Assembly (NCBI GenBank): GCA_964620915.1
Contig: CAZUKP010000007.1
Span: forward strand, 8,743 to 72,742
Source: Hyphomicrobium_A sp964620915
GTDB lineage: Bacteria; Pseudomonadota; Alphaproteobacteria; Rhizobiales; Hyphomicrobiaceae
Direction of reading: 5' to 3'
Length of the DNA: 64,000 nt
The translations under genes and the position numbers were made by a program. Each line of letters starts with the position of its first letter. Position 1 is the first letter of the stretch. Shown here in pieces: positions 54,047 through 61,967 of the stretch. Under the pieces are notes generated by a model. That model saw only the letters and a list, made by a program, of their open reading frames with translations, had not been told where the DNA came from and made no database searches.

Positions 54047-55066
54047 CTAGTCCTCGGCTTTGAGTGGACGCTGCATCAAACGCACGATCGCATCGGCAAC
54101 CGTGGTGCGGTTCTCAAGGATGTCGCAAACCGCCGCGGTGATCGGCATGTCGATGCCTCTTTCAGACGCGATGCGCTGTAAAGCACGAGCGGTATAGACG
54201 CCTTCGGTCACCGCGCTGCGGCTACCAAGAATGTCGTCCAAAGTTCTGCCTTCCCCCAGCGCGCGCCCGAGAGACATGTTTCGTGATTGCGGGCTGCCGC
54301 ACGTGAGGATCAGATCGCCGAGCCCCGAAAGCCCGAGCAGCGTTTCTGGCCGCGCGCCCAGCGCCTCGCCAAAACGGCGAAGCTCGGCAAAACCGCGGGT
54401 GACGAGCGCGGCGTGGGCACTCGCGCCAAGACCCTTGCCTCCGACAATACCCGCCGCGATCGCCAACACATTCTTCACCGCGCCGCCAAGTGTGACACCG
54501 AGCACGTCATTGCTCCAATAAAGGCGGAACTGGCGATTGCCGAGCCGCTCCGCGAGAAGGCGGCCCAGCGCCTCGTCGGCGCAAGCAATCGTGAGTGCTG
54601 TGGGAAGACCACGTGAAACGTCGGCGGCAAAGCTTGGACCCGAAAGGACAGCGCGCGCGGCACCGGGCAGAACCTCCGCGATCACATCGCTCATTAATTT
54701 TCCGGTCGATTGCTCGATGCCCTTGGCGCACAGGACTACGGGTTGACCGTCCCGCATGCCCGACTTCAGACCTTCAGACACAGTGCGCACGTGCTGAGCG
54801 GGCGCGACCATCAAGATCGCATCGCTATTCGCTACGTCCGCGAGAGTGCTTGTCGCGCCAATGGCGGGATCGAGGGCAACGCCGGGTAGGAAGGCCGAAT
54901 TCGAATGCTTGGCATTGATCTCGTCGACCACCTCGGTCTCGCGCGCCCAAAGCAACACGCTCCGGCCGCCGCGACATAGCGTCTGCGCGAGCGCGCTGCC
55001 CCAAGCTCCCCCTCCGACGATACCAACGCTATCGATCTTCACACGGCCTCCGAGCGAAACATTCAC
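54047..55066 (-). CDS. gpsA: NAD(P)-dependent glycerol-3-phosphate dehydrogenase
   Basis: Makes sn-glycerol-3-phosphate from DHAP for phospholipid synthesis. The Rossmann motif VGGGAWGSALA is at about 17-27, with GPSFAADVSRGLPTA and the catalytic-lysine GGAVKNVLAIAAG. At 339 residues it is full length. It is 24 bases downstream of tsaD. Confidence 0.97.
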   Translation of the reverse strand: MNVSLGGRVKIDSVGIVGGGAWGSALAQTLCRGGRSVLLWARETEVVDEINAKHSNSAFLPGVALDPAIGATSTLADVANSDAILMVAPAQHVRTVSEGLKSGMRDGQPVVLCAKGIEQSTGKLMSDVIAEVLPGAARAVLSGPSFAADVSRGLPTALTIACADEALGRLLAERLGNRQFRLYWSNDVLGVTLGGAVKNVLAIAAGIVGGKGLGASAHAALVTRGFAELRRFGEALGARPETLLGLSGLGDLILTCGSPQSRNMSLGRALGEGRTLDDILGSRSAVTEGVYTARALQRIASERGIDMPITAAVCDILENRTTVADAIVRLMQRPLKAED

Positions 55067-55090
55067 GTCTCCTTCTTACCACGACCCCGG

Positions 55091-56194
55091 CTAAGCCTTC
55101 ACGCCCGCGCCGATGGCGGGAGGTGCGTTGGCATCCAGAGGCCATCGCGGCCGCACCGGCGCATCGAGCCCATCGGATAGTCCAAGTGCGAGCCGCTCCG
55201 CGCCGGCCCAGGCGATCATCGCAGCGTTGTCGGTGCATAGATCTAACGGCGGCGCATGAAAGGCATAGCCCCGCTCACCAGAAAGCTCACGCAAGGCTGT
55301 GCGCAAGTGTTCGTTGGCAGCAACACCGCCAGCGACAACCAGGTGGCGGGGCGCGTCTTGTCCCAGCCGTTCGACGGCGATGTCCATCGCGCGTGCGCAG
55401 CGATCCGTCACCGATGCAACAACCGCCTCCTCGAATGCCGCGGCAATATCGGCGACATCTTCTTCGCTGAGCGGCGCGATGCGCTCGGCCGTCCGGCGTA
55501 CGGCGGTCTTGAGCCCAGCAAACGAAAAGTGAGGCTCTTCGCGACCGATCATCGGACGCGGCAAATTGAACCGCTCCGCTTTCCCACCGCGCGCGGCCTG
55601 CTCGACGGCTGGACCTCCGGGGAACCCAAGCCCCAGCAGCTTTGCGGTCTTATCGAAGGCTTCGCCCAGCGCATCGTCGATGGTGGTTCCGAGCCGCTCG
55701 TAACGCCCAACGCCGCGCACAATGATGAGCTGCGTGTGCCCACCAGACACCAATAGCAGCAGATACGGCGGGCAAAGTCCCTCAGTCAGGCCAACGGTCA
55801 GCGCATGCGCCTCCAGATGATGAACAGCAATGAAGGGGAGCCGGTGCGCCAGTGCAATGGCCTTGCCGGTGATGAGCCCGACAATCAGACCGCCGATCAA
55901 ACCGGGGCCCGCCGTTGCAGCCACCGCATCCAGATCGCCAAATCCCACGCCAGCCTCTTGCATTGCCTCAGCTGTGAGAATGTCCAAACACTCAACATGT
56001 GCGCGGGCGGCAATTTCCGGGACGACCCCCCCATAGGGACGGTGCTGCTCCCATTGAGTCCGCACGACATTCGATAGGATGCGGCCCCGCCCGTCCGGCT
56101 CGCGTACAACGACCGCAGCGGCGGTTTCGTCGCAGCTGGTTTCGAGCCCGAGGACAACCGCCCTTTCGGCGCGTCTTTCGTGATTGTCAGCCAT
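55091..56194 (-). CDS. tsaD: tRNA N6-adenosine threonylcarbamoyltransferase
   Basis: Catalytic subunit for t6A37 formation with TsaB and TsaE. The metal motif is HHLEAH (near residue 122), with GLETSCDETAAAVV at the start and LLVSGGHTQL. At 367 residues it is full length. It is divergent from hemC, a widespread arrangement in alphaproteobacteria. Confidence 0.97.
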   Translation of the reverse strand: MADNHERRAERAVVLGLETSCDETAAAVVVREPDGRGRILSNVVRTQWEQHRPYGGVVPEIAARAHVECLDILTAEAMQEAGVGFGDLDAVAATAGPGLIGGLIVGLITGKAIALAHRLPFIAVHHLEAHALTVGLTEGLCPPYLLLLVSGGHTQLIIVRGVGRYERLGTTIDDALGEAFDKTAKLLGLGFPGGPAVEQAARGGKAERFNLPRPMIGREEPHFSFAGLKTAVRRTAERIAPLSEEDVADIAAAFEEAVVASVTDRCARAMDIAVERLGQDAPRHLVVAGGVAANEHLRTALRELSGERGYAFHAPPLDLCTDNAAMIAWAGAERLALGLSDGLDAPVRPRWPLDANAPPAIGAGVKA

Positions 56195-56291
56195 GAATCG
56201 CTTAATTGGGCCCGCGTTTGCCTTACCGGCACCGCGAAGGCATTAATGGCGCCGCAGTGTGCCTTGTCGCGTAGCACCCGGAGAGAATGGC

Positions 56292-57221
56292 TTGCAAGGA
56301 GCGAAAATCCGCATTGGAACACGTGGCTCGCCATTGGCGTTGGCTCAGGCGCGGGAAGTGGCCCGGGGTATCTGCGAGGCGCACCAGCGTCCCGAGAGCG
56401 ACTGCGAGCTGCGCATTATCAAGACAAGCGGCGACACGATTGTCGACCGGCCACTGTCTGAAGCGGGCGGCAAGGGGCTCTTCACCAAGGAGATAGAAGA
56501 CGCCCTCTCGGCGGGCGAGATAGATCTCGCGGTCCATTCGATGAAGGACGTGCCCACGGTTCTGCCCCCCGGCCTCACGATTGCAGCCCACTTGAAACGA
56601 GAAGACCCGCGGGATGCTTTCATCAGTCTGCGCTATCGTTCGCTTCTCGATTTGCCGGCCGGCGCTCTGGTGGGAACCTCGTCTCTCCGCCGCCAAGCCC
56701 AAGTCTTGAATCGCCGCCCAGATCTTTGCGTCGTTGGCTTCCGCGGCAACGTCGAGACGCGTCTCAGAAAGCTCGAAGAAGGAATTGCGGACGCGACATT
56801 TCTTGCCTGCGCTGGCCTCAATCGCCTTGGTTTATCGCAGCACGTGAAAGAGCCGATGGACACCCAGATCATGCTGCCTGCCGTGGCGCAGGGTGCGATT
56901 GGCATTGAGATTCGCGCAGAAGACGCCGAAACGGCTCGGCTCATCGCGCCGCTGAACGACGATGAAACCGCGATTTGCATTGCAGCCGAGCGTGCCTTTC
57001 TCGCCAAGCTTGATGGGTCGTGCCGCACGCCGATTGCCGCCCTTGCCGAACTACGGCCTGGAACGCTTGAGTTGCGCGGCGAAATCCTGACACCCGACGG
57101 CAAGGAAACGTTTTCAGGCATGTGTTCCGGACCGCCCGAAAGTGCCTTGCAGCTTGGGACTGAATTGGCCGGCGAACTTCTCGACCAGGCTGGACCCGAG
57201 TTCTTGAATGCGCTGGCCTGA
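56292..57221 (+). CDS. hemC: Porphobilinogen deaminase (hydroxymethylbilane synthase)
   Basis: Third common step of tetrapyrrole synthesis. The N-terminal RIGTRGSPLALAQA and the Cys244 in LDGSCRTPIAAL, which holds the dipyrromethane cofactor, are visible. I chose the TTG at 56292 (309 residues) since a GGAGAG lies six bases upstream and the length fits the family; a GTG at 56259 lacks a ribosome-binding site. Its stop overlaps the hemD start (ATGA). Confidence 0.96.
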   Translation: MQGAKIRIGTRGSPLALAQAREVARGICEAHQRPESDCELRIIKTSGDTIVDRPLSEAGGKGLFTKEIEDALSAGEIDLAVHSMKDVPTVLPPGLTIAAHLKREDPRDAFISLRYRSLLDLPAGALVGTSSLRRQAQVLNRRPDLCVVGFRGNVETRLRKLEEGIADATFLACAGLNRLGLSQHVKEPMDTQIMLPAVAQGAIGIEIRAEDAETARLIAPLNDDETAICIAAERAFLAKLDGSCRTPIAALAELRPGTLELRGEILTPDGKETFSGMCSGPPESALQLGTELAGELLDQAGPEFLNALA

Positions 57222-57958
57222 TGCGAGTTCTTGTCACGAGACCCGAAGCTGACGCACTCGAACTCAAGACTGAGATCGAGGCACTCGGGCATGAGGTGAC
57301 GGTTGCGCCGTTGTTGCAGATCGAATTTCTTGGAATTGATCCGGCTGCATTCGAAGGCGCGCAGGCCATCGCGGTCACAAGCCGCAACGGTTTGCAGGCA
57401 CTCGCGGCAAGCGGATCTCCGGGACACGCTCTCAAGCTCCCCCTATTTGCTGTCGGACCCGCAACGGCCGCCTGCGCGCAGGCGATGGGATTTGCCAAAG
57501 TATTCACCGGCAGTGGCACGGCCAGCGATTTGGTTCCATTGATTGCGTCGCAACTGGAAGCCTCTGACGGACCGATCATCTACCTAGCCGGTGAGGACTT
57601 GGCCTTCGATTTGACCGCCCCCCTCAAAGAACGAGGGCTTGAGGCGCGCGAGATTGTGTCCTACCGCGCTCACACGATCAGCTCGTTTGCCCCTGAGACA
57701 ACCCGGCTGATTGCTGAAGGCCACATCGACGCGGCAATTTTGATGTCCCGGCGGACGGCGGCCGCCTTTTGCCAGGCAGTCAACCGGGCCGGGCTAGAGG
57801 AGAGCGCCCGCAAGCTGACTTGCTTGTGCATTTCGCAATCTGTCGCCGAGGAGCTGGGTGGCCTCGACCTCTGCCGGATTGAGGTCGCGTCAAAGCCCAA
57901 TTCGGCAGAGATATTGACCCTGTTGGCGCATGTGGCAACTGGCTCCCCAAGCGTGTAG
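57221..57958 (+). CDS. hemD: Uroporphyrinogen-III synthase
   Basis: Closes the linear tetrapyrrole with D-ring inversion. The protein (245 residues) has MRVLVTRPEADAL, the AVTSRNGLQALAASG segment and YRAHTISSF, and a C-terminal AILMSRRTAAAF. The family is poorly conserved; position right after hemC makes the call firm. Confidence 0.93.
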   Translation: MRVLVTRPEADALELKTEIEALGHEVTVAPLLQIEFLGIDPAAFEGAQAIAVTSRNGLQALAASGSPGHALKLPLFAVGPATAACAQAMGFAKVFTGSGTASDLVPLIASQLEASDGPIIYLAGEDLAFDLTAPLKERGLEAREIVSYRAHTISSFAPETTRLIAEGHIDAAILMSRRTAAAFCQAVNRAGLEESARKLTCLCISQSVAEELGGLDLCRIEVASKPNSAEILTLLAHVATGSPSV

Positions 57959-58062
57959 TTTGGCGTCAAAACAGCATGCTAGTTCCCGTGGCATCCGGTG
58001 CGCCGCTAGGCTTTGGCGCTTCCGCCACCGCGTGAGTTCTGATTCGAGGTCTTTTTGCTCAA

Positions 58063-59784
58063 ATGAACACCAAGAAGGACGATCCTGGTAAGGCAAGCGG
58101 GCCGTCAGGCAGCGGCACCAGCGCACGACCGCATGCAACGCTTGACCTCAAGGCGACAGAGGTCGGCGCGAAGCCGGCCAAGGAAGGGGCGGCCCCGACC
58201 GCCTCGACTCCCAACGCTCCGCAGTCCGGATCGGCGCCACAAGGCGCAGGCGTGACTCCGGCAAAGGACACGACGGCAAAGAAGCCGGAGCCTGCAGGGG
58301 CGCAATCGCCATCATCGGCCGCCAAGCCACACGGAATCGCTTCAGACGCAAAGACGTCCGCAGCGGAAAAACCGCGAGTAGCGACAGCGAGACCGATTGC
58401 GACTGTTGCGAGCCTTGCCACGCATCTCGCCGCGGGCATCGCTGGCGGCGTCATCGCGCTACTCGCAATCGATCTTATTGGCCCACAACTGGGACTGACG
58501 GGAGCGTCCAACGATACAGAAGCCACAAAGGTTTTGCAGCAGCGCCTCGCCGCTCTCGAAGACAGCGCAACAAAGAGCGACAACGCCTCACGGCAGCTCT
58601 CCAGCGCCGAGGCTCGGCTCAGCAAGCTCGACAAGACGGTAAAATTACTTGGCGAGCGACAGGGCAAGCTCTCCGGCGACGTCAAGTCATTAGACGCAGC
58701 ACTCAAAGCAGAAACTCCGGCGCAGGAAATTCAGTCCCGTGTCGGCAAACTCGAGAGCCAACTCACAACGTTGTCGGCGGCGGCAGAGGGCGGTTCGGGC
58801 TCAGGATCGCTACCGCAACTTGCTGCCATCACCGGCAAGATCGCGGAGCTTGAATCGGAGATCGGCGATCAGCTGGGGGCCCTGCGTGAGAAAGTCTGGG
58901 TCGACGTGGAATCTCGCCTCGCGGCTGCTGCGGAAGCAAGCGAAGCGGCCAAAACGGACACGCAACAGGTCAATCGTGAACTTGCATCCCTCAAAGCGAA
59001 CGAAGCGCAGCTGTCGGGACGCGTTGACGTCTTGAAGGCACAAAGCGATCGCGACAGCGCTGAACTGCAAGCCTTGCAGCAACGACTCACCATACTCAAA
59101 TCTGAGCTCATATCGAGACTAGAAACATACGCGAAACCGACCGCGATCGCCGACGCCGTTGCACCGATCACAACTACGGTGGCCGCGTTGAATGATAAGG
59201 TCGACGGCGTCATCAAGAACGAAGAGGATCGGAAAGCCAACGTTGGGCGCATCCTTCTGGCAATCGAGTTGGGCGACTTGAAGCGCGCCGTCGATCGCGG
59301 CGAAAGCTATGCTCCTGAATTGGCAGAGACGCGCAAGCTCGCAGGCGACACGATCGATCTTGCACCGTTAGCACCCTTCCAGGATCAAGGTGTCCCAACG
59401 TTGGCCCAGCTGAAGGACGACTTCCGCAATACAGCCTTCCGCATCATCAATGCGGCAAGAGCGCCCGCGGACGGCTCCGTCGTTGAGCGTCTGCTTGCTG
59501 AGGCACAGTCATTTGTACGCGTGCGCAAGATCAGCCACAGCGCCGACGATACGAGCGTCGAGGCCGTGGTCGGCCGCATGGAGAAGTCCCTTGACGAGGG
59601 CCGACTTCAAGAGGTTCTTGATGAAGCAAAGACCTTGCCGCCCACCGCTGCTGATGCCGCTACGGACTTCCTATCCAAGGTGAAAGCGCGAGTCGCCGTT
59701 GACCATGCATTGACAGCACTTGATGACCAATTGAAAGCGTCGCTCGGCGCGGCTGGCACGCCATCAAGCGGAAGCACAAAGTAG
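58063..59784 (+). CDS. Mitofilin (Mic60)-like inner-membrane coiled-coil protein
   Basis: A 573-residue protein. Residues 1-117 are a Pro/Ala/Lys-rich cytosolic region, one membrane helix spans about 118-140, coiled coil runs about 150-360, and a C-terminal mitofilin-like domain at about 390-560 has ILLAIELGDLKRAVDRGESYAPEL. Alphaproteobacterial Mic60 at this hemD-hemY site has been described as a bacterial relative of the mitochondrial MICOS subunit. It likely shapes the inner membrane; this is from family knowledge. Confidence 0.85.
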   Translation: MNTKKDDPGKASGPSGSGTSARPHATLDLKATEVGAKPAKEGAAPTASTPNAPQSGSAPQGAGVTPAKDTTAKKPEPAGAQSPSSAAKPHGIASDAKTSAAEKPRVATARPIATVASLATHLAAGIAGGVIALLAIDLIGPQLGLTGASNDTEATKVLQQRLAALEDSATKSDNASRQLSSAEARLSKLDKTVKLLGERQGKLSGDVKSLDAALKAETPAQEIQSRVGKLESQLTTLSAAAEGGSGSGSLPQLAAITGKIAELESEIGDQLGALREKVWVDVESRLAAAAEASEAAKTDTQQVNRELASLKANEAQLSGRVDVLKAQSDRDSAELQALQQRLTILKSELISRLETYAKPTAIADAVAPITTTVAALNDKVDGVIKNEEDRKANVGRILLAIELGDLKRAVDRGESYAPELAETRKLAGDTIDLAPLAPFQDQGVPTLAQLKDDFRNTAFRIINAARAPADGSVVERLLAEAQSFVRVRKISHSADDTSVEAVVGRMEKSLDEGRLQEVLDEAKTLPPTAADAATDFLSKVKARVAVDHALTALDDQLKASLGAAGTPSSGSTK

Positions 59785-59795
59785 AGGCCACAAGC

Positions 59796-61646
59796 ATGTT
59801 CCGACTCATCGGGTTTCTGCTCGCGGTCACCGTTATCGGTGGGGCCTTTGCTTGGCTCGCCAACCGCCCCGGCGAACTCTTAATCGAATGGCAGGGCTAT
59901 CACATCGAGACGAGCGTCTTTCGCGCGTTCGTCATCTTGATCACACTGATCGCAGCAGCGCTTTTCGTTTGGTCGATCCTACGCCACGTTTGGCACAGCC
60001 CGGCTGTCATCGGGAATCTCATGATGAGACGCCGCCAGAAGCGTGGGTTGGAGGCGCTGTCCGTCGGCATGATCGCGTTGGGCGCAGGCGATCGTGCCAC
60101 AGCCACGCGCTCCGCCATCCAGGCCCGCAAGTCGCTGCCAAATGAGCCGCTGACGCACTTGCTCCGGGCCCAGGCCGCGCAACTCTCCGGTGACCGTGCA
60201 ACGGCGCGGCGCATTTTCGAAGCTATGCTCGCTTCTCCCGACACTGAGCAGCTCGGATTGCGAGGTCTTTATCTCGAAGCGGAGCGCGTCGGTGAAACAG
60301 AAGCCGCCCGCCACTTTGCCGAGCGTGCGCTCAAGTTGAACTCAAAGTTGGAATGGGCAACGGACGGGCTCTTCCAAGTACAGTGCCGACAATCGGATTG
60401 GGCCGGCGCGCTCAAGACGCTCGAGGTTGCGCGCAAGAACGGTCAGGTGGACAAGAAAACCGCCGACCGCCGCCGCGCGGTTCTCCTCACCGCACAAGCG
60501 CAAGAGGCCGAAGAGCACAACCCCGAAGCGGCCCTCAACCTCGCATTGGACGCACACGGCCTCGCACCCGGTCTCGTTCCCGCCGCAGCGATCGCCGGGC
60601 GGGTGCTGGCCTCGCGCGGGAACACGCCACGCGCCACCAAGATTCTGCAGAAGACATGGGTGCGCTCGCAACATCCCGACCTCGCCACGGCCTACGCCTA
60701 TGCACGTATCGGCGACAGCCCGCGCGACCGCCTCGATCGCGTGCAACAACTGTCAGCGCTCACACCCAGCTCTCCCGAAGGTCCCATCGCCGTTGCCATA
60801 ACCGGCATTGAGGCGCGCGAGTACGAGGCTGCGCGTGCAGCCTTGAAACCCCTCCTTCATGATCGCCTGACACAGCGAATCGCGACGTTGATGGCCCGCA
60901 TCGAAGGCGCCGAACACGGTGACAAAGGCCGTGTGCGCGAATGGCTTGCACGTGCGGTAAATGCACCTCGCGATCCGGCGTGGACTGCAGATGGCGTCGT
61001 CGCCGACCGCTGGGCACCCATATCACCGGTAACGGGTACACTCGACGCGTTCGAGTGGCGCGTACCCGTGGAGTCCATGAACAAGAGCCAGGGCGACCTT
61101 CTCGCCCGCAAGCTCGAAGAGCTTGTTGCGTTGGGATCACCCGAAGACATCACCCCCCCGGCAAGCGAGGCTCCTGTCGCGACAGCGCCAACCGGGCCCA
61201 AGGCAACTGACGCAACAGTCGTTGCGGCGAGCCCCGTGGGGCCTGCCGAACCAGCTGCAGAGGACAAAGGCTCCGTGCCGGCGACGACTGTCGCCAAAAA
61301 TGAGAAGACTGAGAGCACAGCGCGTGTTGGCGCCGCAGAGACGGCAGCGAAAGTGCCAGTGACAAAAGCTGCCGAGGCGCCCGCCAGCATCGCACCGAAG
61401 ACGCGGGGAGAAGAGAAAGTCATACGGGAAATCTCGCCCCCACGAGAGGTATCTACTCCGGAAGAAGCCGTGCGCACGCGCGTTTCTGATAAGCCGGGTG
61501 CCAAACGAGATCGCGATCCCCGTCAGATAGACCGGCGCGGCGAGCCGCGCGTGATCGTCGCCCCCCACGCGCCTGACGATCCCGGCCCCGACGACGCCGG
61601 CGACCAGGACGATATCGCGCCGCCGCTGCGTCCTCAGCGGGCCTGA
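59796..61646 (+). CDS. hemY: HemY-family TPR membrane protein
   Basis: A 616-residue protein. Two N-terminal hydrophobic helices (about 3-20, 45-66) anchor it, and residues about 85-420 are TPR-like repeats including the HemY signature LEALSVGMIALGAGDRATA. The last 170 or so residues are a low-complexity, Ala/Pro/Thr-rich charged tail. This is not the protoporphyrinogen oxidase also called HemY. It starts 11 bases after mic60-like. A CCTCAG-CGGGC-CTGAGG hairpin spans the stop codon (61632-61648). Confidence 0.93.
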   Translation: MFRLIGFLLAVTVIGGAFAWLANRPGELLIEWQGYHIETSVFRAFVILITLIAAALFVWSILRHVWHSPAVIGNLMMRRRQKRGLEALSVGMIALGAGDRATATRSAIQARKSLPNEPLTHLLRAQAAQLSGDRATARRIFEAMLASPDTEQLGLRGLYLEAERVGETEAARHFAERALKLNSKLEWATDGLFQVQCRQSDWAGALKTLEVARKNGQVDKKTADRRRAVLLTAQAQEAEEHNPEAALNLALDAHGLAPGLVPAAAIAGRVLASRGNTPRATKILQKTWVRSQHPDLATAYAYARIGDSPRDRLDRVQQLSALTPSSPEGPIAVAITGIEAREYEAARAALKPLLHDRLTQRIATLMARIEGAEHGDKGRVREWLARAVNAPRDPAWTADGVVADRWAPISPVTGTLDAFEWRVPVESMNKSQGDLLARKLEELVALGSPEDITPPASEAPVATAPTGPKATDATVVAASPVGPAEPAAEDKGSVPATTVAKNEKTESTARVGAAETAAKVPVTKAAEAPASIAPKTRGEEKVIREISPPREVSTPEEAVRTRVSDKPGAKRDRDPRQIDRRGEPRVIVAPHAPDDPGPDDAGDQDDIAPPLRPQRA

Positions 61647-61648
61647 GG
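61632..61648 (+). terminator. Hairpin over the hemY stop codon
   Basis: CCTCAG and CTGAGG flank CGGGC, with the TGA stop in the second arm. No T run follows, so Rho-independent termination is weakly supported. Confidence 0.35.
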
Positions 61649-61792
61649 TCTCGCGAAGCCCTTGTTCGCGCTTCAATTCCGCAGTGTCATGGAGTAGGAG
61701 GTATTCCCACGCGGGCGCTTCGCATGATCACGGTGTGGAAACTCCCGCGCTGACGCGAAAAATGTCGCTGCGTATGTTACTGGTGCGACGAA

Positions 61793-61869
61793 GGTCCCGT
61801 AGCTCAGCCGGATAGAGCATCTGCCTTCTAAGCAGAGGGTCCCAGGTTCGAGTCCTGGCGGGATCGCCA
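61793..61869 (+). tRNA. tRNA-Arg (UCU)
   Basis: A 77-base tRNA with CCA encoded. The acceptor arms GGTCCCG and CGGGATC pair, the D arm is TAGCTCAGCCGGATAGAGCA, the anticodon loop CTTCTAA gives UCU, and the T arm contains GTTCGAGTC. It decodes AGA/AGG. Confidence 0.98.
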
Positions 61870-61967
61870 CCTGTATCAATGCCGTATCGACCGAAAATCG
61901 GCCGCGCCGCGCGACGTCATCCGCCTACTTTGCCAGACGGTGCGGGCCTTCCTCATTGACTGGCCGC

